64,000 bases of DNA from an uncultured Flavobacterium sp. (GCF_963422545.1 NZ_OY730230.1:434001-498000), one strand, 5' to 3'. Shown: positions 45,135-54,025, counted from the stretch's first letter. The notes: generated by a model not told the origin, from the letters alone. Numbers and translations are program-made.

Positions 45135-46403
45135 ATGAAAATAGTCATTATAGGAGGTGGTTTTGCAGGAATCAATCTCGCAAAAGAGCTTGTAAACCAC
45201 CCTCAAATACAAGTAACACTTGTAGACAAAAACAATTATAACTTTTTTCCACCACTTATATATCAGGTTGCGACTGCATTTTTAGAACCCTCAAGCATTA
45301 GTTATCCTTTTAGAAAATTCTTTGCAGGCAAAAAAAATCTTCAATTTCGCTTAGGCGAATTATTTTCTGTAGTTCCTGCCGAGAATAAAGTAATTCTCAG
45401 CAATGGCGAATTAACGTACGATTATCTGGTTTTTGCTACAGGAGCCGAAACAAGTTATTTTGGTATGGAAAACGTAATGAAAAACGCCATTCCGATGAAA
45501 ACCTTAAATGACGCCATCGAAATGCGTAACGCATTGCTTAAAAACCTTGAAAAAGCGGCAATTACCAAAGATATGCGCAAACGTCGTAAATTATTGACGA
45601 TTGTAGTTGCCGGAGGAGGACCAACAGGCGTAGAAGTTTCAGGAATGTTTGCCGAAATGCGAAAAAACATCCTGCTTAAAGAATATCCTGAACTGGAAAC
45701 ATCAGCTAGTAATGTTTATTTGGTCGATGGGGGAGACGCACTACTCTCGCCTATGAGCGAAGCTTCTCAAAAAGATACTTTAGAAGCGCTTACAAAACTT
45801 GGAGTTGTTGTTAAACTACACACCCGTGTTACAGATTATGTTAATGATACTGTATTTTTTGAAAACGGAGAAACCATTCAAACCAAAAACTTAATTTGGG
45901 CTGCTGGAGTTTCTGCCAAACTATTTGACGGAATTCCGAAAGAAAGTTACGGTCGTGGAAAACGCATGGCAACAGATCAATACAATAAAGTAAATGGTTT
46001 TGAAAATATTTATGCTATTGGTGATACTGCAATTTTAGCCGGCGATAAAAACTTCCCTGACGGACATCCGCAAGTGGCTCAGGTTGCTATTCAGCAAGGA
46101 TTGAATTTAGCCAAAAACTTTAAAGCTTTAGTTCAAAACAAATCACTGAAACCATTCGCTTACAATGACAAAGGTTCTATGGCAATTATTGGAAAAAATA
46201 AAGCTGTAGTTGATTTGCCAAGTCCAAAATGGCATTTTAAAGGATTTTTAGCCTGGATCATTTGGTTGTTTATCCATTTAATTTCTTTGATAACCTACAG
46301 AAACAGATTGAATACTTTCTGGAACTGGATGGTCGCATATTTTGCAAGGGACCAATCTTTAAGAATGATTATCAGACCGGAAAAGAGATCTTTAGACGAA
46401 TAA
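45135..46403 (+). CDS. ndh: Type II NADH dehydrogenase
   Basis: 422 residues: FAD-binding VIIGGGFAGINLAKEL at the N-terminus, NAD-binding VVAGGGPTGVEVSGMFAEM, and AIGDTA near residue 295. A C-terminal hydrophobic segment (FLAWIIWLFIHLISLITYRN) anchors it to the membrane. It passes electrons from NADH to quinone without pumping protons. Confidence 0.88.
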   Translation: MKIVIIGGGFAGINLAKELVNHPQIQVTLVDKNNYNFFPPLIYQVATAFLEPSSISYPFRKFFAGKKNLQFRLGELFSVVPAENKVILSNGELTYDYLVFATGAETSYFGMENVMKNAIPMKTLNDAIEMRNALLKNLEKAAITKDMRKRRKLLTIVVAGGGPTGVEVSGMFAEMRKNILLKEYPELETSASNVYLVDGGDALLSPMSEASQKDTLEALTKLGVVVKLHTRVTDYVNDTVFFENGETIQTKNLIWAAGVSAKLFDGIPKESYGRGKRMATDQYNKVNGFENIYAIGDTAILAGDKNFPDGHPQVAQVAIQQGLNLAKNFKALVQNKSLKPFAYNDKGSMAIIGKNKAVVDLPSPKWHFKGFLAWIIWLFIHLISLITYRNRLNTFWNWMVAYFARDQSLRMIIRPEKRSLDE

Positions 46404-46480
46404 ATAAATCTTTAAATTCCAATCTTTTTATCCCGAAGTCTCGGGACCAAATACCAATTGTGTTGTGAATTTTAAACATA

Positions 46481-46518
46481 AAAAAGCCAAAATCTAAATA
46501 GATTTTGGCTTTTTTTTA
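46481..46518. terminator. Bidirectional terminator
   Basis: AAAAAAGCCAAAATCTA and its complement TAGATTTTGGCTTTTTTT between convergent genes. Confidence 0.85.
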
Positions 46519-46527
46519 GTTTTAAGT

Positions 46528-46800
46528 TTACTCAGCAGTTGTTGGATCCATTACACTAAAAACCTGACTTACTGAATTGGCTGGAAAACCGCCAAGTTTA
46601 GCATGTTCATAAACCATTTCTTCATTTGGCGCAATGTATACACAATAGATTTTATCGTTTGTAACATAACTGTTTACCCATTGAATTTGAGTTCCTAATT
46701 GATTAAGTACACCACATGAGGTTTGTGAAATATCTTTTAATTGATCAGATGTAAGTTTACCGGCATTGGGGATTTCTCTTTCAATAACATATTTAGGCAT
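46528..46800 (-). CDS. DUF4242 protein
   Basis: 90 residues with the family pattern MPKYVIEREIPNAGKLTSDQ, QWVNSYVTNDKIYCVYIAPN and ansV-type end. Annotated in relatives as a putative nickel-binding protein; I see no conclusive metal site. Single gene. Confidence 0.78.
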   Translation of the reverse strand: MPKYVIEREIPNAGKLTSDQLKDISQTSCGVLNQLGTQIQWVNSYVTNDKIYCVYIAPNEEMVYEHAKLGGFPANSVSQVFSVMDPTTAE

Positions 46801-46958
46801 AATAATTAAGCATTTATCGTCCTACTCGTGTGGCTTTTCGGTTTCGCCCCGTTTTTCAAATGGTATCTGGATTCCATTTAATTTTAAGCAGTATAAAATT
46901 AATAAAATAAAGAATATAAAAAACGTTACTGCCTGATTTTTAAATACATAAAAACATA

Positions 46959-48188
46959 TTAATGCCCAGCCATTATATCATCATCTGTAGATAATTCTAT
47001 TTTTTCTTTGATAAAACGTTTACCAATATTTAATATAATAAACGCTGTAATTGTAGTGATTGTCATAATTGCAACCATTGGAGTTACAGAATCTTTGACA
47101 AAAATTCCAACAGCAAAAGAAGCTAAAGCTCCCAATCCTAATTGAATAGCGCCCATTAAAGCAGAAGCACTTCCCGTATTTTTAGCAAACGGAGCCAGTG
47201 TAAGCCCTGCAGTATTTGGATTTGAGATTCCTAAACAAGCTAAGAATAAAAATAACATTCCGATAGTTTCATACAATCCTAAAAGGTTATTTAAAGCTAA
47301 TATCAGAAAAACAATACTAATCACAGATTGTGAAATCAAGGTTCCAAAAATCATTTGTTCGCTCGAATATTTCTTCAATAAAGCCGAGTTTAATTGGCTT
47401 GAACCAATAAAACTAACAGACATAAAAGCAAAAATCCATCCGTAAGTTTTAGCATCGACATGATAAATATCCATAAAAATTATAGGTGAGGCCGCCACGT
47501 ATGAAAATAAACCCGAAAAAGCGATAGAACCCGTAAAGGCATATGTGTAAAACTGAGGTTCTTTAAGCACTTTCAAAAAGTTCGTGATAATAGGTTTTGG
47601 TTTTAATGATATCGAAGTATCAGGTTTATAAGTGTTTGGCAAACCAATTTGAGATGCAATCAAAATAACGATTCCCATGCACATTAAAATAAAAAATACA
47701 GTATGCCAACCATAATCTTCAGTAACATAACCACCAATTGTAGGCGCCAACATCGGCGAAAGCCCAACGACAAGCATCAATAACGAAAATACTTTTGGAA
47801 TATCTTCTACTGGAAATAAATCCCGAACCATTGCTACAGAAGCCACTGTAGCTGCACAACTACCAATTGCCTGTATAAAACGTAAAAGTATAAACGAATC
47901 GATATTGGTAACATATATACAGCCTAAAGAAGCCAGAATATATACCAATAATCCAATAAATAAAGGTTTTTTGCGGCCAAAACGATCTAATAAAGGTCCA
48001 TAAAGTAATTGTCCGGCCGAAATTCCGATAAAATAACTCGATAAACTCATAGAAACTTTAGCAACAGTAGTATGCAAATCTTTAGCAATTCCTGAGAATC
48101 CGGGCAAATACATATCAATTGAAAAAGGACCAAGTGCGGTTAAAGAACCTAAGATAAGTATGAGCTGAATGTATTTTTTTGTTGTCAT
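46959..48188 (-). CDS. Bcr/CflA-family multidrug efflux transporter (MFS)
   Basis: 409 residues from ATG 48188 with 12 hydrophobic helices. MFS motif A is LYGPLLDRFGRKKPLF, and motif C-like region MLVVGLSPMLAPTIGGYVTE, both typical of Bcr/CflA pumps. An in-frame ATG at 48236 lies upstream, but a TACCTTTG promoter box at 48219-48226 falls between, so 48188 is preferred. A role in drug or metabolite export is likely. Confidence 0.87.
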   Translation of the reverse strand: MTTKKYIQLILILGSLTALGPFSIDMYLPGFSGIAKDLHTTVAKVSMSLSSYFIGISAGQLLYGPLLDRFGRKKPLFIGLLVYILASLGCIYVTNIDSFILLRFIQAIGSCAATVASVAMVRDLFPVEDIPKVFSLLMLVVGLSPMLAPTIGGYVTEDYGWHTVFFILMCMGIVILIASQIGLPNTYKPDTSISLKPKPIITNFLKVLKEPQFYTYAFTGSIAFSGLFSYVAASPIIFMDIYHVDAKTYGWIFAFMSVSFIGSSQLNSALLKKYSSEQMIFGTLISQSVISIVFLILALNNLLGLYETIGMLFLFLACLGISNPNTAGLTLAPFAKNTGSASALMGAIQLGLGALASFAVGIFVKDSVTPMVAIMTITTITAFIILNIGKRFIKEKIELSTDDDIMAGH

Positions 48189-48218
48189 TTTCTTAAAAAA
48201 TTGCTTTTTAATTTTTTG

Positions 48219-48226
48219 CAAAGGTA
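48219..48226 (-). promoter_or_regulatory. Promoter -7 box of the MFS gene
   Basis: TACCTTTG on the minus strand fits TAnnTTTG and lies about 30 bases before the ATG at 48188. It decides between two possible starts. Confidence 0.55.
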
Positions 48227-48341
48227 AAGATTTCATACCTTGTTATATAATTAAAACCACTTTAGTAAAGTTTTGATAGTATTACGCAGTATTTCGTTTT
48301 TTTAAAGTAATTAAAAATATTAATTTTAAAATCAAAGAATT

Positions 48342-48761
48342 ATGAAAAAGTACCTATTATTATTCGCTTTTATTTCTACAACAATCTCATTTGCACAAAC
48401 TATCACGTCTAAACAAGAAGACGCAAATCCGGAACAGTATGCACTGCTCCAAAAAGTTAATCAATATTATCCCGACATCACTTTAAACAAAACAGTTACA
48501 AACTTTTATGCTGACGGGAATATTATTGATACACATCAGGAATTTAATTTAGAAACTTCAAAATTTTCAAGTTACAAAATCGGAATTGAGCCAGGTAATA
48601 AAAAATTATTATTTGAATACGTTTCTGACCAAACCGGAAAAGTTTACGGCGATGTTACTATTTTTAAAGGAAACGCTTTGAGAACAACTTTTTCAGAAAA
48701 AAACAACGAAATTAGCGTTGCATTAAATGGAAAATCTGTTTATTTAAAAAAGATAAAATAA
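48342..48761 (+). CDS. Secreted protein, paralogue of the gene at 49431
   Basis: 139 residues with a signal peptide (YLLLFAFISTTISFAQ). The body contains QYALLQKVNQYYPDITLNKT VTN-type sequence and KVYGDVTIFKGNALRTTF. The same pattern (KKVNQFYPDI, RTVTN, YGDIRLFAGSVVRT) occurs in the minus-strand gene at 49431-49880. No known family. It lies close to the left border of the dif-integrated element. Confidence 0.72.
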   Translation: MKKYLLLFAFISTTISFAQTITSKQEDANPEQYALLQKVNQYYPDITLNKTVTNFYADGNIIDTHQEFNLETSKFSSYKIGIEPGNKKLLFEYVSDQTGKVYGDVTIFKGNALRTTFSEKNNEISVALNGKSVYLKKIK

Positions 48762-48780
48762 AAAATTAAATATACGATTC

Positions 48781-48811
48781 AAAAAGCATACGCTACGGTG
48801 TATGCTTTTTT
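48781..48811 (+). terminator. Terminator
   Basis: AAAAAGCATACGC pairs with GTGTATGCTTTTTT, directly after the secreted protein gene. Confidence 0.8.
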
Positions 48812-48850
48812 GGTTTATATTTGACGCATATTTGTTTAAAATTTTATTTA

Positions 48851-49231
48851 ATGAAAAAGTTTATTTTACTGTTCGTATTTATATCATATACAGCATATTC
48901 GCAAAATCGTTTTACCGGAACCTGGAGCACTGAAAATTGCAAGAGCTGTAGCAAAAAATATATTTTAAAATTGAATATAGCGCAATCTGTAAGTAAAATA
49001 TACGGAACAGCTGAAATTACAAGCGACGATAAAAATCTGGAATCCGGAATTATGGAAGTTAGCGGATATGTATATGTTTTAGGCGACAGAGCTCAAATCA
49101 AGATAAAGTCTAAAGATGGTTTATCAGCGGGCGCAGTTCTTATCGCAAATGATGGAGTAATAGAATTCGCTAAAAGAGGTGGTTCTGATTTAATTCCGAA
49201 AGAAACGATTCTGACTAAGTTATACGATTAA
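48851..49231 (+). CDS. Small secreted protein of unknown function
   Basis: 126 residues from the ATG at 48851, signal peptide FILLFVFISYTAYSQ, then a beta-rich body with a CxxC pair in NCKSCSKKYILKLN. Possibly lipocalin-like, but no family is certain. The start upstream at 48821 would extend past the signal peptide. Confidence 0.65.
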   Translation: MKKFILLFVFISYTAYSQNRFTGTWSTENCKSCSKKYILKLNIAQSVSKIYGTAEITSDDKNLESGIMEVSGYVYVLGDRAQIKIKSKDGLSAGAVLIANDGVIEFAKRGGSDLIPKETILTKLYD

Positions 49232-49259
49232 CCGGTGCTTTTAAAAGCATATCTATTTT

Positions 49260-49285
49260 GAACTATAATTTATAGTATGGTTCGC
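49260..49285 (+). other. dif-like hybrid site, left border of the phage-like element
   Basis: GAACTATAATTTATA then GTATGGTTCGC. The first 15 bases are identical to those of the site at 56969-56995; the second arm is different. This is what a XerCD-integrated element leaves on one side. Confidence 0.72.
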
Positions 49286-49377
49286 AGTATGTCCAAGAAG
49301 ATGTTAACAACTTTATTAACAGCATTTTTAACCCCCATTTTGTAGAAATCTAAAGGTATAAAAAAAATATGAACATA

Positions 49378-49402
49378 AAAAAACCCCGTTTTATTGGGGT
49401 TC
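49378..49402 (-). terminator. Terminator of the secreted protein gene at 49431
   Basis: AAACCCCG and GGGGTT form a short stem with an A/T-rich flank, 28 bases past the minus-strand stop. Confidence 0.6.
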
Positions 49403-49430
49403 ATTTATTGAATTTATCTATTATTTTTAT

Positions 49431-49880
49431 CTATCCTTTTACCTCGTTAATTAATTTCCCATCGATAAAATATTGAAGAACTCTTGTTTTATCCTGTACC
49501 TTATATAAAGTTCGAACGACAGAACCTGCAAAAAGACGAATATCTCCGTAAATCATAGTACCATCTTTTAATTTATAAAAATAATCTAAAGCAGTATTTG
49601 ATTTACCAATTGATACCCTGTAAGCATCACAATCTTTAGGAGTTGCTTCATAAAGAAAATCAGTAGTTAATATTTCCTGAACTTTCAAATTATTCACAAT
49701 GTTATTTGTAACAGTCCTACTTACAAGTATATCAGGATAGAACTGATTTACTTTTTTAATAAAATCATATTGGTCAAAAGAGACAACATCTGTTTTCTCT
49801 ATATATATTTTAACGTCAGTATCTTGACAATAAACAGCAGAAGAAAACATTATAATAAGTAATAAAGTAATTTTTTTCAT
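49431..49880 (-). CDS. Secreted protein, paralogue of the gene at 48342
   Basis: 149 residues, signal peptide ITLLLIIMFSSAVYCQ, then YDFIKKVNQFYPDILVSRTV TN-type and MIYGDIRLFAGSVVRTLYK blocks shared with the chromosomal gene 1 kb away. It lies inside the dif-bounded segment, so it may be captured cargo or an insertion may have separated two duplicate genes. The start context AAATACCACATG is the same as that of the gene at 56629. Role unknown. Confidence 0.7.
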   Translation of the reverse strand: MKKITLLLIIMFSSAVYCQDTDVKIYIEKTDVVSFDQYDFIKKVNQFYPDILVSRTVTNNIVNNLKVQEILTTDFLYEATPKDCDAYRVSIGKSNTALDYFYKLKDGTMIYGDIRLFAGSVVRTLYKVQDKTRVLQYFIDGKLINEVKG

Positions 49881-50113
49881 GTGGTATTTTTTTTGTGAGG
49901 TTAAATTTACTAAAGATTCCCAAATATAATGCCAATAATTTTAATTTCACTTTGTCAATTGCTATAAAAGAATAAATAATTATACCTTTAAAAAAAATAA
50001 GTTTTTTCTTATGTGTTTGACAATAAATTTTAATGATTTTTATTATTTAATAATACCAAGTAATTTTGTCCAGTATTAAAAAAAAATAACACAACATAAA
50101 GAAAAACAAAATC

Positions 50114-50539
50114 ATGCACGAAAATCCATTTAAACTTTTTGACAGTATCTTAACACATCTTGCTGATAATTATGGAAAATCAGAGACTCTAAAAAACCTT
50201 TCAGACCAAGCCTATCCAAAATCACAAAATGAACCTAACGAGTATGCAGATAAAATAACTTACAATAGCAAAAAACCAAATTTAATATCAGATGCATTAT
50301 TCTACTTAAAAAGTGAAGATTTAGTATATTATAGCTTAACTAATGATCAAATACCGCTAATCATGGACATCAGAATTACACCAAAAGGTTTTGTGAAAAT
50401 AAAAACAAACAGTTTTAGAGAGGAATATAGAAAAGCATATTTAAATCATATCTTTAATACATACTTAACATTTTTGATAGCACTTGGAGCTTTAATATTT
50501 TCGATTTGGAGCTATTATAATCCATATAAGCCTTTGTAA
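50114..50539 (+). CDS. Protein with C-terminal membrane segment, opposite strand to the phage genes
   Basis: 141 residues: a soluble part with a possible winged helix (LISDALFYLKSEDLVYYSLT, DIRITPKGFVKIKTNSF) and a C-terminal helix (TYLTFLIALGALIFSIWSYY). It is convergent with the phage-like gene block, the only plus-strand gene in the element. Its position suggests a host-interaction, immunity or lysogenic function; none can be assigned. Confidence 0.6.
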   Translation: MHENPFKLFDSILTHLADNYGKSETLKNLSDQAYPKSQNEPNEYADKITYNSKKPNLISDALFYLKSEDLVYYSLTNDQIPLIMDIRITPKGFVKIKTNSFREEYRKAYLNHIFNTYLTFLIALGALIFSIWSYYNPYKPL

Positions 50540-50540
50540 A

Positions 50541-50765
50541 TTAATACAAAGGCTTATCTATTATATAATCATTACAGTATTGCCGAGCGATATAATTACC
50601 TGTTTTTCGATTGTAAATATTAATGTAGTGATAATCAAATCCGACATTTTTACACCAATTATGCAAGTAAAATATTGATTTGCAAAATTCAATTTTTATT
50701 GGTCTTATACTTTTATCTTTATTAAAGATTGTACAGCTGTAAGGCGTTGGAGTAGTATTTGCCAT
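50541..50765 (-). CDS. Small phage-like protein
   Basis: 74 residues (MANTTPTPYSCTIFNKDKSI), with four Cys and many Tyr and no membrane segment. Last gene of the phage-like block, 11 bases after the 266-residue gene. Unknown function. Confidence 0.5.
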   Translation of the reverse strand: MANTTPTPYSCTIFNKDKSIRPIKIEFCKSIFYLHNWCKNVGFDYHYINIYNRKTGNYIARQYCNDYIIDKPLY

Positions 50766-50776
50766 TCATTCTATAT

Positions 50777-51577
50777 TTATTCTATTTCAGGTTCAGGAAT
50801 ATTTTTCCATCTAATAAAAGACTGAATACTATCAACTGCGCCCGCTTTTTCCGAAGAAACTAACCAAGTATCTGAACTTTGAGTAAAATATTTAGCATAA
50901 CAATGCAAGTAGGTTAAATCCGCATTAAGAAGAGTAAACGTATTACTATCAGGATTAACTATTAAATAAATGTCAAACGAAAATGCACGTGTAGCATTTA
51001 AAAAATGAAAAAACAAATCATCTAATGAAAACAATGCATTAAAAGGAAAACCAACAGACATAACTGGATCTAAATCCAAACCACCTGAAACGGGCTTAAA
51101 ATAAGGTGTTAATGTATCTTCTGAATACCCGCCAAATTGAAGCATAACAAATGGATCATAAGCCACCGCATGAGTAAACCTAATAAACTTTGAATTTTTT
51201 GTTATCAAATCCTTAGTATATACAAATGTTGGTCTTACAATACCATAAGTACAACACTTACCACCTGTAGAAGAATTATCAGAAGATTGATTTCCTAAGA
51301 CTAACCGAACAGATGAAAAAGCAGTAAAAAAATGATTTTTTGTAATTGTATTTAAATCAATAATTCCTAAATCATTTATTACTGATTTACACATCAAATT
51401 ATCATAATTGAATATTTCAACAGCCTGTACACGTTTATTTTCGATAAATAATGATAAGATAAAAAATTCTGTATCGATACCATTTACAACGTAAGCACCA
51501 TCTAACAAAGAAACTTCTTTAACCTTTACTGTATAAGTATCATCTATATATTGAATGAAATTTTTTGAAGCACTCAT
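50777..51577 (-). CDS. Candidate virion protein, 266 residues
   Basis: Beta-rich, without signal peptide or membrane helix (DDTYTVKVKEVSLLDGAYVV, FVMLQFGGYSEDTLTPYFKP, SFDIYLIVNPDSNTFTLLNA). It lies two bases after the 173-residue gene. Size, composition and position in a compact late block suggest a capsid or spike protein; there is no direct sequence evidence. Confidence 0.55.
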   Translation of the reverse strand: MSASKNFIQYIDDTYTVKVKEVSLLDGAYVVNGIDTEFFILSLFIENKRVQAVEIFNYDNLMCKSVINDLGIIDLNTITKNHFFTAFSSVRLVLGNQSSDNSSTGGKCCTYGIVRPTFVYTKDLITKNSKFIRFTHAVAYDPFVMLQFGGYSEDTLTPYFKPVSGGLDLDPVMSVGFPFNALFSLDDLFFHFLNATRAFSFDIYLIVNPDSNTFTLLNADLTYLHCYAKYFTQSSDTWLVSSEKAGAVDSIQSFIRWKNIPEPEIE

Positions 51578-51579
51578 AA

Positions 51580-52101
51580 TTAATTAAATAATGGAACTTT
51601 CTTCAAGTCCGAGGTTGATAAATATTTTTTCAAATCAGCCTTTAAGTCACGGCGTGTAATAACGTAATAACAGCCAATTACTAAAGGAACAGTTGTAACT
51701 TGCTTTACTTTCAATAACTCGTTAATAGCCTCTTTTTCATTTTCGAAATTAGACATTGGCTCAGTTATCCAAGTATACCAAGAAGCATCTTTTGTTTGCT
51801 TATTTGTTCCTAACCAAACCGCTAAAGATTCCGCTATATCATGAACTTCTTTACGAGGTGTAATTTTGTTCAATTCAATTTCTTTAGTCATTGGGTTAGA
51901 AACTGCAATTTTTAAATCTTTTTCTGCATCTTCCAACGCTTTTTCCTCAGCATCCTGTGTGAACTTATTGTACCATTTTTTTAATAATGGATAACACACA
52001 ATTATACCAATAAGGACAAGCCAGTATTTTTGCAGAAAGTCAAAGAGCCAAACAGTATTGGCTTGGCTCTTTGTTCTATTTACTATCTCTCTTTGAGCCA
52101 T
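51580..52101 (-). CDS. Phage-like membrane protein, 173 residues
   Basis: One clear membrane helix (YWLVLIGIIVCYPLLKKW) near residues 26-43, then a charged helical stretch and a second weak hydrophobic segment (VTTVPLVIGCYYVI). Located between the 35-residue and 266-residue genes. Possibly a virion membrane protein. Confidence 0.55.
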   Translation of the reverse strand: MAQREIVNRTKSQANTVWLFDFLQKYWLVLIGIIVCYPLLKKWYNKFTQDAEEKALEDAEKDLKIAVSNPMTKEIELNKITPRKEVHDIAESLAVWLGTNKQTKDASWYTWITEPMSNFENEKEAINELLKVKQVTTVPLVIGCYYVITRRDLKADLKKYLSTSDLKKVPLFN

Positions 52102-52103
52102 AA

Positions 52104-52211
52104 TTATTTTTTCTTAAATAATTTATAAGCTAATAATCCCGCTAAAGCAACTAATACAACATTTGCAATAGTTTTATTGTTTGCGTAAAAAAGTTTGATT
52201 TTATCTAACAT
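52104..52211 (-). CDS. 35-residue membrane peptide of the phage-like element
   Basis: MLDKIKLFYANNKTIANVVL then VALAGLLAYKLFKKK: a single helix ending in lysines, suited to a membrane. It is only two bases after the 173-residue gene's start codon region and keeps the tight spacing of the block. Possible membrane-associated virion protein. Confidence 0.6.
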   Translation of the reverse strand: MLDKIKLFYANNKTIANVVLVALAGLLAYKLFKKK

Positions 52212-52259
52212 CTTGTTTAAATTTTTGAATTAATAATTTTTATTTTTTTTCACGTTTGT

Positions 52260-52805
52260 TTAGACTGTAACGCTGTAAACAGTATAAAAAAAAAGTAGTA
52301 CAGGAATAATCAAATAATTGAATTTGAATCTTTTTTGAGCCGTTACGGTAACACCTGAAAGATTGTAATCTCCCATAATATCAATAGCATCCTGAATGTC
52401 TGAATCGTAAATTAAATTATGATCGGGCGCACATTCATGTTTAATAATTGCCCTTGCAATCACTAAATAAAACTTTGCATCTACGATTTTAATCGTCTGG
52501 TCAGGATCTAAACCGACAGCTTTTGAAATAACATCAATGTACTTTTGCGTATCATTTTCAGATGGCGGTGCATATTCAGTTATAAGTTTTCTTACTGTAT
52601 TTTTACCTTTATCAATATCATTTGTCAAATCTCGCAACATGGCACGAATGCCATATTTTATTTCTGTAAACTGCTCAAAATGTTTGTCAGTATTTTGAGC
52701 ATTAGGTATTTTACCCTGCCAAGCAATATTTGTTAAAACCAAGTTACCCGGATTGTTATTTCGAATACCTCTAGTTAATTCCTCTCTACCTAAATAATTA
52801 CTCAT
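52260..52805 (-). CDS. Lysozyme-like virion protein (structural protein P5-like)
   Basis: 181 residues. The N-terminal GIRNNNPGNLVLTNIAWQGK and GIRAMLRDLTNDIDKGK, followed by APPSENDTQKYIDVISKAVG, match the transglycosylase-like proteins often named structural protein P5 in Bacteroidota prophages. A C-terminal helix (FNYLIIPVLLFFYTVYSVTV) anchors it in a membrane. It probably opens the cell wall during entry or release. The start overlaps the preceding gene by eight bases. Confidence 0.75.
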   Translation of the reverse strand: MSNYLGREELTRGIRNNNPGNLVLTNIAWQGKIPNAQNTDKHFEQFTEIKYGIRAMLRDLTNDIDKGKNTVRKLITEYAPPSENDTQKYIDVISKAVGLDPDQTIKIVDAKFYLVIARAIIKHECAPDHNLIYDSDIQDAIDIMGDYNLSGVTVTAQKRFKFNYLIIPVLLFFYTVYSVTV

Positions 52806-52974
52806 GTTCTTCTGTAATTAAAGGTTGAGCAGGTGCTTGTGGTTCATCTTTTCCAAAATCAAGCTTACTTAATTCATCAGACACAACCTGAATACCTTTT
52901 AAAATAGCAGTTACAACCGCACCATACTTTACGATAATACCGATTATCGAAACAATTCCTTTCAAATTTTTCAT
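52798..52974 (-). CDS. 58-residue membrane protein of the phage-like element
   Basis: MKNLKGIVSIIGIIVKYGAV VTAILKGI, a hydrophobic N-terminal half, followed by an acidic, Pro-rich tail (EPQAPAQPLITEEHE). Its last codons overlap the start of the lysozyme-like gene (ATGAGTAA), so translation is probably coupled, as for a holin or a virion membrane protein next to a lytic enzyme. Confidence 0.65.
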   Translation of the reverse strand: MKNLKGIVSIIGIIVKYGAVVTAILKGIQVVSDELSKLDFGKDEPQAPAQPLITEEHE

Positions 52975-53005
52975 TACTTACTTTGTTTTAATTGTTTTCC
53001 TTTTT

Positions 53006-53401
53006 CTAATTTGAGCGTATAAATGTACCTGCGTAACCTCCATTTTTCGCACGAGGATTAATTACAAATGCCATACTGTCAATCACGACCTTACCGCCAT
53101 TTTTCTGCATTGTACCCCAATGAAATGACTGAACACCAGTTTTAGTATTTGTAAAAGTGCACGCTACAGAGCCAAACCAACCTTTTTCCGAAAGATTTGA
53201 TTTAGTTGTTGTCACACACTTAATTGCAATCAATTCTCCTTGCGATAATCTCCAACCAGTTGTTAAATGTTGTTCAACTCCTTTATTTGGACCCGAAGAC
53301 GGTGTGTACGTTGTATTTTTAGCACCTGAGTGCTTTACTTTTTGTTGATTATTGTTATTATTCTGATTATTAGAATTATAACTTTTTTTACTTTGTGCCA
53401 T
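53006..53401 (-). CDS. Phage-like protein with Asn/Gln-rich N-terminus
   Basis: 131 residues. The first 25 are low-complexity (SNNQNNNNNQQKVKHSGAKN), the rest is beta-rich (TTGWRLSQGELIAIKCVTTT, FGSVACTFTNTKTGVQSFHW). A terminator-like hairpin lies just upstream (53456-53504). Possibly a minor virion or DNA-binding protein; no family. Confidence 0.55.
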   Translation of the reverse strand: MAQSKKSYNSNNQNNNNNQQKVKHSGAKNTTYTPSSGPNKGVEQHLTTGWRLSQGELIAIKCVTTTKSNLSEKGWFGSVACTFTNTKTGVQSFHWGTMQKNGGKVVIDSMAFVINPRAKNGGYAGTFIRSN

Positions 53402-53455
53402 TACTTTATAATGTGTTTAATTAATAGTATGATTTCAGCCATCTTTTTTAAAATT

Positions 53456-53504
53456 ATTACTGCCGAATCTATCAGAAATACTATAAGATAGATTCGATAG
53501 TAAT
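53456..53504 (-). terminator. Hairpin inside the phage-like block
   Basis: ATTACTGCCGAATCTATC and GATAGATTCGATAGTAAT (53456-53473, 53487-53504) form a long stem with a 13-base loop. It separates the 239/169-residue genes from the rest and may attenuate transcription. Confidence 0.65.
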
Positions 53505-53512
53505 TTTTAGGC

Positions 53513-54022
53513 TTATCGCTTTTTTGCAACTCTTTTGCCTCCTGTGTTATTGCTATCGCGTCTTACAAGCCAAATCAATGCAATAAGACCAACGACAGCA
53601 CCAACAACAATTTTCCAATTTCTTTGAAACCATACTTTTATGGTTGAACTTACTACAGTAGCACCAACCTGACCAGTTCCCTCGACAAATCCAGTACTTA
53701 AACCGTTATTAATTCCAGTTCCAACAGCTTTAGCGAAGACGTTAGAACCTGCACTAGCTACAGCACCAACAGTATTAGCTGAACTTTGCTCTAAAGCTTT
53801 TGTTTGAGCATTCCAATAATCAGCTTCTGCTTGTTTTCCGTCCGCTTCTGCTTGTTTAGCAAGCTTTTTAGCTTCTACAGCATCAGTAACTTTTCCAATT
53901 ACTTGCTGAGCAATTCCACCAACACCCGGAACAAAACCAACGGCAGTAGTCGCAACTTTTACCAAGTTTTTAAACGAGACATTTTTCTTAATGGATTGAC
54001 CAATTTTTTTAAAGAATCCCAT
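53513..54022 (-). CDS. Glycine-rich membrane protein, candidate DNA-delivery protein
   Basis: 169 residues: a basic N-terminus (MGFFKKIGQSIKKNVSFKNL), a Gly/Val-rich segment (VGFVPGVGGIAQQVIGKV), an Ala/Gln helix (LAKQAEADGKQAEADYWNAQ), and a C-terminal membrane helix (WKIVVGAVVGLIALIWLV) ending in basic residues. Such layout is typical of virion pilot or tunnel proteins of small membrane-containing or micro-type phages. It lies three bases after the candidate capsid gene. Confidence 0.6.
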   Translation of the reverse strand: MGFFKKIGQSIKKNVSFKNLVKVATTAVGFVPGVGGIAQQVIGKVTDAVEAKKLAKQAEADGKQAEADYWNAQTKALEQSSANTVGAVASAGSNVFAKAVGTGINNGLSTGFVEGTGQVGATVVSSTIKVWFQRNWKIVVGAVVGLIALIWLVRRDSNNTGGKRVAKKR

Positions 54023-54025
54023 ATT

